Shown: in pieces, positions 48,698 to 59,559 of the stretch
How positions within the stretch are numbered: position 1 is the stretch's first letter
Layout of the letters: every line of letters begins with the position of its first letter
Assembly (NCBI GenBank): GCA_023079485.1
Contig: CM041083.1
Span: 140,443,052-140,507,051 of the forward strand
Source of the DNA: Archilochus colubris
Taxonomy: Eukaryota > Chordata > Aves > Apodiformes > Trochilidae
Length of the DNA: 64,000 nucleotides
Reading direction: 5' to 3'
Notes under the pieces: model-generated
Told to the model about the DNA's origin: nothing
Seen by the model: the letters and a program-made list of their open reading frames with translations, nothing else
Databases searched by the model: none
Made by a program: the position numbers and the translations under genes

Positions 48698-51600
48698 TGT
48701 CACCATGCACATTTGTTTATTTTTTTCACACACTTACTATTAGGGAAGAAAAAGTCTTACTCTAGAACTGTTAAGTCCATCTCAGCTTCCACTTTGGTAA
48801 TTAGCATTTGATGAGGCTACTCAATCTTGTGTGTAGCACTTTTCATCAATAGTTGGTGACACTACCACACATTAAGTGCTAATTCATTATTTTTAGGAGC
48901 ATTAAGGCCTGGAGTGATTGCCACAGTCATTGTTTTATGGAGGCAGTGAATTAGAGAAACAAGTCACAGGAATCTTAAAGACCATTTGCCTACTTTTTGT
49001 GATTTTTCCAGAGGATGGTACATCAGTTTATGTGAGTTGAATGTTTGAGTGCTTTTCTCTTATTTTAAATCAATACTAAAGGGAAATTTAAAGTAAGCTG
49101 TAAATATGCATTCAAGACATTAAAAGAAATTTTCCCATGAATTAATGAATGTGATAAGTGCCCTGTGGTGAGGCAGTGCTGGATTTGCTTTGAAGTCAAA
49201 ATAGAGATTTCTGGTTGGTGATTTCTAGATGATAAGAGCATCCGTCTGATAGCAGGAGCAATTATTTTTCCGTGAAGGCTGCTGCAACCTGCAGCATCAT
49301 TGTGCTCTGTTCCCAGTTTTATCGCTGTCTTCATGATTTCTATTCCCCTCCAAGACTGAATCCTGTGCTTTTGCAAGGCACTCCACTAATCCCGACAGGC
49401 ACCATGTCTTTTCAAATTAAACCACAAATGTGGCCTTAAAGTACTGGTGAAAATCTAAAGTAAATCTATAAGGAAGAGAAAAAGATAGTTTATGCTGGAA
49501 GTCCAGACTACTAATTCTCCTGCTTTCATAGAGGTGTTGATGGGAAGAGAGAAAGGGAATAAATTTGAGATTAAGTTTCAGCCCATATGAGTGGTTATTA
49601 CCTTTAATTTCCTGGCCTCTGTGGGCTTCTCAGTAATGTTTTGCCAGGCTAGTTGCTTTTAATATATGTCAGAACTGACACAGGAGGCAGCGACATCTCA
49701 GCAGTGTATTATTTACCCAGGAGTATACGCTGCAAGCTGTAATAGAAATATATCATTACATATACATTAAAGTGCAATTTGTTTTGATGTTTCTGTAGTT
49801 CTCTTGCAAATACTACTTATTAGAGGGAGGAGGAATGAGACACATCTGAACTTAGACATCTTGCAGTGACTTCTGAGGAAGTCAAACTATTTCTTCTCAC
49901 CAGGGAATGTTGACCCCCAGTCTGAACAGCCATCTGCAAAGTTCATTTTTGTCAGATAGCTTCGGCTCTCTTCATCTTGCATGATGCCTGAACAGTGGCT
50001 GGTGACTTACTAAACACTTACTAAAGAATCAAAAAATGGTGTTGGAGATGCTGTGTGTGTACTGAAAGCAGAGACCCTGTTCTCCACTATTGTTTTTTTG
50101 AAGAGGACCATGCTGCCTCTAAGACTACGTCAAGCCCCAAAATACTTTTGAACAGAGCCTTTCTCCATTCTTGGACCTTGTGCAAAGTCTTCTTGTAAGA
50201 ACCAACACAAAGAGAGGAAGAAACAGACAATTTTTAGGGAAGCCTCCAGGCATGACTTCTGAGTTTCTATAAGACATTAGCTTAAGGGTTAGGGGGAGAG
50301 GGGGAATAGAAGGAGCTGTGGTGGACATAAGGAGTTGTTTTTACAGTCAAAAAGCAAGAAAACCTTGTATATTAGCTACAGCCTGTGGGTATGTAATCAC
50401 CTACTGAACCAGAACAGATGGTGATAAAAACAAAGAGCACAACATGAGCTGGGAGTGAGATCTTTGTCATGCAGCATCTTCGTGCCTGTGTGTATAGTCT
50501 GGGAGTTTTACTCAAGATCTAGCCTTCTGCAGTAGAGGTGAAGCTGCTGTGCTGTTTATGGGCACAAAGAAGCAGAAATTAGTGCAGAGACATCCAGAGG
50601 TGGTCTCCAGCATGCATGCGTGCAGCCGCTTTTCCCTGCGGACTGGCAGCTGGGGCCATCTTGTCCTTTGGAAGAGAAAAGCTGCTGCTGCTGAGCTGAA
50701 AACATCAGCAGTAAGTGGAGCTCTGAGGATGCCACATTGTGGTGGGAGCATGAAGAAGTCAGATTTGGCTGCTTAGTGGACTAAGTAAATGAGATGAGAG
50801 TTGGCAGTGTCTGGTTCAGAAAATCACACACCACCGTGAGAGTAAACAGTTTCCTAATCAGGAGTGTGCTACAATAGGATTACCCAGCAGGTCATGTCTG
50901 GAGACTCAATGGCCAAATATTTAAAGGCATTAGTGGCTCATAAGGAGAGAGAGGGGCTCCAAATGGCGTTTTCAGAAGTGACATATTACTTAGATTGCAA
51001 TAAAATCTGTGGGAACTGGGCAGTGAAGTGCTGCTTAATGCCTTCCTGAGAAAACTCTGCAAGGTGCCTGATTTTCTCAGTAGATGCCCACGTGGCTCTC
51101 AAAAACCTGGCTGTCAGAGGCATCCCCTCCCAGGTAAGGCTTAGCAACAGCGAAAAGCAGAGGTGGAAGAAGGATTAGGGCACAAATGCTGCAGTGCCCC
51201 CCCTGTGTAATGCCTGTACATGGCTGTTATTGCATGCCTGGTTCCACAAGGTGAATCATGCAGGGATGTGCCATCAGAGAGGCACAGAGACCTTCCAAAA
51301 GGTTATCAAAGCAAACAACAAAAGAAATCAGAGCATCATCTTAGATTCCCATTCCCCTGAGCCTATGAAGAGGAAAGGAAGATGTGTTAAGTACCTTGTT
51401 CCTTAGATCACAACAGCAAAAGTACAACCTGGCTCCAGGGCTAAATAAAGAAGGAAAACAAACTAAGCCCTGCTGCCAGCTGTGATGGAGAAAGTCCTGC
51501 TGTGTTTTCCAGGAATATTGTTACTCTTACCCGTAGTGGGCAAGACCAAGATAAAATTGTAGGAATGGAAAGTGGAAAGGGAAGCTTCTGCAAAGGTAAT

Positions 51601-54527
51601 GAAATGTATGAAGAAGTAGTAGATTATTCTTTCACAAAATTCAGTGTCCTCAAAATCTATTGCAAATATTATCTTGCCGAATAATCTAGCACTATTGTAT
51701 CTCCTAATATCAGCTAATTAGTGACAAACAAGAGCCAGTGGGACCTTGAAGTCTCAGAATGCCTTCAACTGCAGTTTAAATTCAAAGGTGGTGAAGATTC
51801 AGCTGCATAGCAATCAGGCAGCCACTGAGAGAATTCATCAAGGAACAGAGAGGTGGATGAAGCTGCAGAATAGAATACTTGTGTGAAAGTAAATGTCAAG
51901 TTGTGAACAGAGAAGCTGAATTCAATGCAGAGGAAGACCAGCAGGTCCTATAGAGTAAAACCTGATGATGAATGGTGGGGTCATAGGCAGACTGGCAAGT
52001 ACATCACCGTGTCAAAGCCTGTAGGGGAGAACAGCTGAAGAAAAACTGAAGCACAGTAAGGAAGTAGGCACCAATTTAGAGTTTGGATGCCTATGATACT
52101 AGGCTGTGCAAAGTGGCAAAAATGAATGGTTTGTAGGGCACCAGATACACCAAGAATTACAGTAACAAGGCATACACAAGAAAGTGAATGTGAGAAGGAC
52201 AGAGATCATACAGGACATTGGAGATTTCTTCAGGCTTACTCAAGGGAAGAAAGCAACGTTGTCATCTAAGCAATACTGAATGACAATTACATGATGTCAT
52301 AATCCCTAGGACTGGATGTTAGTACCAGTGTAAAAGTGCATAAAAGGTACTTGGGCTCATGCTTCCAGTAACAGGGGAGTTGTGGAAGCCACCATTGCCA
52401 GTGCAAACAGACAGATACAGGAGGCTTAGACCCCTATGCTGCTTTCCAGGCTTGAACTTCTGTTTTTCTAAAGTCAGATTGGTTTAGCCCATGATGCCTG
52501 CAGTGGACACTCTTACCTGGGATAGCAGCACCTCTGCAAACTTCACAGAGGAGCGGAGAGAGAGGATTGTAGGAGGTAAGGGAGGAGTAGCACGTGTCTT
52601 ACCCAGCTGTCATCATCTCTGCCTTTACAGTTGCACCCTAAGGCTGTTCACTCAGCCCTCTTTTATCATCAGGTAAAAACAAAATGGTTTGTCCTACCAG
52701 CAAAGGGTGGGGACCAATCTGTTTTCCGTTTCCTTGGAAGCAATTTCTTTACCTCAGAGCAGACACACACTGGTGGCACAACATGAAGGAGTTTGAACCA
52801 ATTGATTTCTCACTTATCTCTTGAGTGAGGCTGCTGCCAAGACTCTGTGCAGCATCTTCGGCAATCCCTAAACCCAATAACCAGCTCAAAATAACAAATC
52901 AAGGATCATTCTCCTTGCTCCAGCTATCCCCACATTTTTGAGTGGGTTGGCGTTTTTTTTTTCCTGTAAGTTGATATTATCTCAACTGACATGACAGGGA
53001 GGATTAATAAAGCCTTAGTCACAGAACTGGAAGGAGTGCTTACTTTTTACACATAGGACTAAGAGTTGTCTGGAACTTTCCTAGTTTGAGCAAGCAGCCA
53101 GAAAATGAGGGGAAATAATGAGAAAAAGGAGATGCAGTTGTCGCTAGAACTTCATGATTGAGTGTAGGTGTTAGTGAAAGACAGCTTGCTGCCTGTTGCC
53201 AAAAGCTTTGGAATTGCAGAGCAGTGTCTTCATATTTTGCTGCATGATTTCCTAATGATATTGTGTTAATAAACATCAAATCAATATAGCTTAGCAATAC
53301 ACCATTGAGACATGACACTGTAATAACTACATGTGCCTCTTAGGAATAAGGTGACCTTGAAATCCAATAATTAATTTGCCCTGTAAGTCTTGGTTTAATT
53401 TTGTGTGTTAGTTTAACTTGGTGTCATTTATAAGTGCACAAAATGTCCCTATGTTTATGTTCCCAGAATAAATCATATTTATTGTTAGATAGTATTTGGA
53501 AACAGAAAGGCTGCACTGGAGGTCTGTGAACTGCTCAGAATCTTTGCTGCATGTAACCAGCTCTGTCTGAACCTACAATTTGTGCATAAACTTCAGATCC
53601 TACTTTGTAGAGCCATTCTTCATAGGAATATGGATTCAGCATTTGATTAAACTAACTGAAAAAATATTTTCCTCAAGTAAACCATTACAGGTCCCATCAG
53701 CCCAGCTCTGTCCTGTCTTTGCAGCAAAGATCTGTTGCTACAGGCCTTGGCATTACTTGGCATTACTTTAGGAGAAATTTCCAGTCAGAGTTCATTTTTT
53801 ACATAGATGAATGAAACTTCAGTGAAACAACACAAAACAGTTTGCCCCACATACTTTTGCTGAGGATTAAACTTTGAAAAATGAACTATTAGGTTTAGAA
53901 TTGCCTTTCAGTATTAATAGCTGAGAAAGATCAGGCTATTTCTCTATGACAGAAGGGTTTTATTTGCTGTGGCAAGAGTGGAGTGGGTCCTACTTTCTCT
54001 ACTCAATGATATTCCTGGTTTAAGTTGTGTTGTCACCTTTTTCTTAAGGAGGAGACTACTCCTGATGATTAAAACAGTACAGAGGTGGGATTTCATTTTG
54101 GAAATTCAGTAGTATCTTGTCCATAGATCCATAACCATTAACCAAAAGAGTGCAAATGTTAAAACAAGCTTTTGAGGAGAAAAGGTTATCTTTACCAAAG
54201 AACGTACTATTGCAGAGATGTTCATGTTGAGCTGGTTTTACAAAGCAGCCAAGTAATTTTGCATTCTAAATCACAAGGCATAGCTAAAATTCTCTGACAG
54301 GTATGTGGAAATACTGTTAATAACCTAATATCCTCTGTGTCAGAAATGTATTTTTGGAATGTGCAAGGCTAAAAGATTTGGGGTTTAATGCAGTATCATG
54401 GTTATAAAATCTTGACATTGATAAAAAGGTGTGATTTTTTTTTTTTCTTTTGCCTTCACCCCATGGCATTTTAGGAAATGGTAAGCTTCATCTTAATCCT
54501 TGTACATTCTTCTTTGTGTATTTTCAG

Positions 54528-54628
54528 GATTCCTCTTCTATTGGAACAACCACGGTGGCTGGACCCAGGACAAGTGCAATAATTGGAGATCAGGGAACAC
54601 CACCGAAGGTCCAGCTCCCCCTCAATAT
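54528..54628 (+). CDS. SH3RF3: SH3RF3 internal exon: short linker before SH3-3
   Basis: 101 bp, 33 full codons plus two bases, so the following intron is phase 2. The peptide starts DSSSIGTTTVAGPRTSAIIG and ends DQGTPPKVQLPLN, then Ile formed with the next exon (AT + C). The GTPPKVQLPLN tail is nearly identical to the SH3RF3 sequence I recall from human and has no counterpart in SH3RF1, which makes it the best paralogue marker in the window. The N-terminal Ser/Thr-rich half is less conserved. The acceptor is TTTTCAG at 54521-54527; the donor AT|GTAAGC is good. Confidence 0.93.
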
Positions 54629-56249
54629 GTAAGCAGCTCATCTCAGTCACTGTATACTCTTTGTTTCCAGTTGTGTGTGCATGTACTTGAAATCTGAAAG
54701 CCTGAATTTCAACTCGGGAGCATTCTGAGAGAGGTTGCAGTGTCATACATGACCCAGCATCTGCTGAAATTGAAAAATGAGTAGAGAAAGGCAAGACTTC
54801 CCCTTTCTTTATGAGCCCTTTTAGACTCCTGGTATATTTATTACAGCTGCATGAATCACTGTGAAGCAAAAAGAATGCCTCTGGGCTACAAGAAATCTTC
54901 TGCCTTCATTTAAAACTCTTCAAAAAAATGTAGTTTCATGCAATCAGATACCTCAGACATTTATCATTAACAGAAAAAATTGACCAACTGCATTTTTTCA
55001 GTGCCATAAACAAAGGGAATGAGTGAACTTTGTATCTTGGGCACATGGGCTTATTGAATAGTGTGTAGAATAACAGAAGGTTGGCTAGACACTGAACAAA
55101 AAGAGTAGACTTCATTGTAATAAATCTATTCAAGCCTGGTTGGTTTATCTGGTACCTGTCTAGTTAAGCTACTGAACCCTTTTGTCTCATCACATATACA
55201 TTGTGAAACAAATATATAGACACACCTACATATATATGTACAACAGTATTTTAGGGGTTTATGGTATGGCTAAAAGAATAAGATCTGAAAATAACACAGC
55301 AAATCTGCTTGAAGGAGAATGGGGGAGCTACACCAAATCTGTTCTTCACTGCAGAGGTGAGATCTTCATACCTGAGGGGTACCACAATCTCTTAGAGAGA
55401 ACTCATCATCTCCTTGTGGTCACCATGTGCACCCTGTGGGGCACAAATTTATTTCAAATGATGCTCAGACTAGGAAGCTGTAACTGGCAGTATTTCCAGT
55501 ATTTAGTTGCTGAATCAGGACATTATCCAGCTCTCTGGCAATGCCCTTGTATCCATGCCTCAGCAAGCCTCCTCTTCTCCCTCCTATACTTCTCCTGTTG
55601 TCTCCCCTGTGAATCAGCTTGGTAATCCAGTCTGTTATTTTGCATTTGCAAGCCAAATTCTAGTCAAAGGAGAAGCTTTATCTGAAAGCTGTAGCAGCAC
55701 TGGAGAGTCACAACCTTAGAGCCCAGGGGCCTCTGCTTTATAACTGGAGTCACAGACAGCTCCCCAGCACTACAAACATGAGCTACCTCCTTACTTAGCC
55801 CTTTTTGCAGGGAAGTTTTTATGAAGATTTTGGCTTCCTCTAGGTCCTACTCCCTAACCCTTAGCTAAAAATAACTTGCTATTACATTTTGTGAGATTTC
55901 AGCATGTTGTTTTAACGCTTTTTCTTGGTTGTAGAGTTTGCTGGTGAAGTTTCACACCTAAAATCTAAAGAAGGGTGAAATGTGTCCAACAGCTTTGGCT
56001 TAAGGCAAAATATGCCTCAGAAAAGGGGACCACTAGCCCTGATCCCCTGCCAGAGGAGAAGTCCAAAAACCCTTTCTGGGACAGAAGCTGCCTGCACTCA
56101 AATTGTTCTCAGTATCCTGCCAGCTCTCCCACAGCTCCCACTCCTTTAGCGCACAGGACTTATACCTATCCCCATGGGACTGGCATGTCAGCTGCAGCCA
56201 GGCAGCAGACCCAGGATGGGCCTTTTGCTGGGTTTGGAGCATGTCTGAG

Positions 56250-57055
56250 GGATGGGATGCCATCCAGAGGGATCTGGACAAGCCTGAGGAGTGGGCCAAG
56301 GTCAACATCATGAGGTTACAAAGGCTATGTGCAAGGTCCTGGGGGAGGAAGGGACTGAAAACAGCCCTGCAGAGGATGACTTGGGGATATTCATAGATGA
56401 AAATCTGGACATGAGCCTGCAATGTGTCCTTGTAGCTCAGAGGGCCAATTGTATGCTGGGCTCCATAACAAGAAACTTGGCCAGCAGATTGATGGAGGGA
56501 ATTCTTCCTCTCTTTTCCACTCTTGTGAGACCTGGCCTACAATACTATGTCCAGTTCTGGGGTCCTCAACATAAGAGGGACTGGAGTGAGTCCAGAGAAG
56601 GATCATAAAAATGGTCAGAGACATGGAGCACTTTTTCAGTGAAGAAAGGCTGAGAGGGTTTGGGTTATTCAGCCTGGAGAAGAGAAGGCTCTGGGAAGAC
56701 CTTGTTGCAGACTTTCAATATATAAAGGGTACCTATAAGAAAGACTGGAACAAACTTTTTAGCTGGACCTGTTGCAACAGAACAAGGGGTACTTGTTTTA
56801 AATTAATAGAGGATAGATTTATACTAGGTGTAAGGAAGACGTTTTATACAATGAGGGAATGAGACACTGGAAGAGGTTTCCTGGAGGGCCAATAGATGCA
56901 TTCTCCCTGGAAACACTCAAGGTCAGGTTGCAGTGGGCTCTGAGCAACCTGACCTGGTGGAAGGTGTCCCTTCTCACTGCTGGAAGGTTGGACTAGGTGA
57001 CCTTTCCTTCCAATCCAAACCATTCTACAGTTCTATGAAGCTGTGATTCTATGAT
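56250..57055 (+). mobile_element. CR1 LINE fragment with decayed ORF2 end, sense
   Basis: This fragment reaches further into ORF2 than the others. Successive frames read AIQRDLDKPEEWAKVNIMR, then DLGIFIDENLDMSLQC and ILPLFSTLVRPGLQYYVQFW, and then [20 protein letters not shown]. These are the CR1 reverse-transcriptase C-terminal region, with the frame interrupted several times. It ends with CCAATCCAAACCATTCTACA and a GTGATTCTATGAT tail. It is a dead copy, orientated with SH3RF3. The start is uncertain by tens of bases. Confidence 0.92.
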
Positions 57056-58663
57056 ATTGGAGGAGACCCCCAGTGACAGGCATCCTCACTGCCCCACATC
57101 AGTGATGAGATTGCTGATACACAGAGAAAGTACCAGTCACTTCCATTTTCCCAGTCACGTTATGTAGTTTTTACATACAAGTTTTCATATGCTTAGCAAT
57201 ACAAAGATTGCTCGTTTTTGGCACGGAGTCAAAGCTGAGCTGTTGCACACCTTTTAGTCTCTGCAAGGATTTTGACACTCTCTCTGGGGGATATTTAGGT
57301 CCACTGTGATGTTGGTTATTCAGGCTTACTAGAGGCTGAGTTGGGGTAATTTGTAGGGAGGAACAGAAAGAAACTTGTAGGAGTCATGGAAACAGCTGCA
57401 AGGAAAACCAGCCTATGATCTACTTAAGGGTAATTTTCCTTGCAGCTTCCTCCAGCATCTGTATGCTGAAATAATGTAAATTACATTATTACATGTAGAC
57501 CCTTGGAGTAAAGGTTAAGTAAGTCTATCTGAAGTGCTTTGTCCTTGACCCCCTTTCTTAACTCTAGCTTCTGATTATGAGCCCTGTGCAAGTAGCAGCT
57601 TAAAAAGAGGTAGTCAGTGCCACGCTCTCTTCTCCCTGGAGTGAGTGCACTTGGCACTTTCCATTATGTCTTGGCAGAAGGCTGTGCTGAAGGGTTAGCA
57701 CTGAAGTGTCTAACCTTGTGTCATGTCAGAGGGATGCATTATAATGTTCTTTAATTCATATGTAGCCTCATGATTTCCATCAGGTAAACAGCTACAGACC
57801 TTCTCAAGACCACCTGATTGCAAAGAGTGAACAAAGAGCATGCAGGATGGTTTCCCCCATCTGTTGACTAAAGAAAAATAGTTTCTGATTAGGTCTTTGT
57901 ACCCCATACACGTGGCAAACGGAGCCAGGCACATCAGCCTAAGCATTCCCCAAGGAGCTCTTACCGAATATTACATATTCTGCTCATTACCGGTGTTTAT
58001 TTACTGCCTTTAGAATAAAAATAAGAAAATCTACTGGTACCATAAAGGAATAGAATCAGGAAAACTAACAGGATTTATTAATCTATTATATTTGCTGGAG
58101 AGCAGAAGTAAAAAGCCATATATCATTTTTTATTGGCTGCAAGTCTACAATTACAACAGTTACAGTTTTCATTATTTCTCTGGTTGACTGCTGTAAGGTG
58201 GACAGCAAGCCTTTCTCACAACCCCCACGCCTAAGAGCATTCTGCTGCACTTTGTAGTGTAAATGCACTTCCCATAAGTGTTTCCCCACTTGTCTTTGTC
58301 TCTCTGCGGTGCCTGTAATGCACAAAGAAAAAAAAAATCTCAAGAAGGTTCAACCTTGATCAAGAAAACCCTTTTTGCATCTGTAGAAAGGCAACAGTAC
58401 CAAAATAAAATTGATATTTACAAAGGAAGTGTTGTTCCGTGTGTGCATTCTTGCAATCCTATCCCAGCTTTCCATCATTCCCTAAAGTGCAAGCAATCTT
58501 TCTTAATTATCAACAAGGATGTCTCTGAACAGAGAAAATACCTTTAGGGACTTCAAGTTGGAGTCATTTCACAATATTAGACACATCCCTGATGTAGTGA
58601 TGGAGGAACAAGAGAGAGATAAAAAGAAAGATTCTAAACAAAGGAAATAAATAAAAACTGTAA

Positions 58664-58684
58664 TTACATAAATAAATAAATAAA
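58664..58684. repeat. Short (TAAA)n repeat
   Basis: About five TAAA units in AT-rich DNA. Confidence 0.75.
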
Positions 58685-59388
58685 TCGACATATTAAGTCC
58701 TGGATTAAATATTTATTAGAATACTTGAATTTAATACATCTAGTGCTGAATTTTACCTCTTTGCTTACTTAAGCAAAAATCCCCTTGCAGAATTGGGGCC
58801 TCTGTCACTTTTTGTTTTACCCACATGATACAAGGATTACCATAAGAGAACAGTATGGTGCCTTGTTCTTCAAACTGGCCAGAATAAATAGCCTCAAGAA
58901 AGCTGCAATAAGTCTGCCTTAAACTTTTATAAAGTAGTTTACCCGTAAGAAAAGTTTCTTCTGAAAATCCACAGTAGAGGCAGCTCCCACCCTGAAGCAT
59001 ATGAGTATATACTTCACCCAGATGTTAAGCTTTGCAAAGCCTCCCCACTCAGGTGCTGGTTATTCTGGCTGCCTCAATTGGCATGTCCTTCTGAAACTGC
59101 TGCCAAATTCTGAACTTTGGTGCTGCTTTGTGACAGCATTTACCTTGCTTCTGCCCTGGCTGAGAAGTATGTACAGCAGATTTCTAAATTGCCCCTTGAT
59201 TTTAATCTGATTTGTTATTTCCTTATTCCCTTAGCACCCACTGGATCTCGTCTGCTTGGTAATGATGTCCCTTTTTAACCACTCTTTCTGAGCAGTGTTT
59301 CTGCTCACTTTCTGCCCCTCACGGCTGGAGTTGAAGCTGTGGTTGACATCAACTATGTGATTTCTTTTTGTGTGACTTCTCCCCACAG

Positions 59389-59559
59389 CTACCTAGCCCT
59401 GTATGCCTACAAGCCTCAGAAGAACGATGAGCTGGAGCTCCGCAAGGGTGAGATGTACCGGGTCATTGAGAAGTGCCAGGATGGATGGTTCAAGGGGACA
59501 TCTCTGAGGAGTGGCATGTCTGGTGTCTTCCCAGGCAACTACGTGACACCTGTTTCAAG
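59389..59559 (+). CDS. SH3RF3: SH3RF3 internal exon: SH3-3
   Basis: 171 bp; the first base completes an Ile codon from the previous exon, 56 codons follow, and the last two bases begin an Arg codon. The exon encodes essentially one complete SH3 domain: ALYAY at residues 3-7, the acidic DELEL (13-17), DGW (Trp33) and GVFPGNY (45-51), ending TPVS plus Arg. The start [17 protein letters not shown] follows the SH3RF3 pattern. SH3RF1 has a different opening (YVAIYPYTPRK). In POSH proteins this domain is one of the protein-interaction sites of the scaffold. The acceptor is CCCCACAG and the donor CAAG|GTGAGG. An in-frame TGA lies directly across the junction, so intron retention would end the protein right after SH3-3. 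Confidence 0.95.

Larger units (their letters stand above)
41993..54527 (+). other. SH3RF3: SH3RF3 intron after linker exon (12.5 kb)
   Basis: Phase 0 intron from GTAAGG to TTTTCAG. It contains a TAT microsatellite at 47221-47269 and a 12-bp duplication TATTTATGCAGC at 48668-48691. A unique-looking, CpG-retaining stretch lies at 49080-49370. I see no CR1 element and no coding exon in it, which makes it repeat-poor for its size. Confidence 0.8.
54629..59388 (+). other. SH3RF3: SH3RF3 intron before SH3-3 exon (4.8 kb)
   Basis: Phase 2 intron, GTAAGC to CCCCACAG. It holds the longest CR1 fragment of the window (56250-57055), a short TAAA array at 58664-58684, and a unique-looking stretch near 57955-58150 with a forkhead-type TGTTTATTTA. 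No further exon was recognised. Confidence 0.8.

Noticed and set aside
56103..56862. Several adjoining open frames with recognisable retroelement protein
   Set aside because: Decayed CR1 ORF2 split over frames; annotated as a mobile element, not as a gene.
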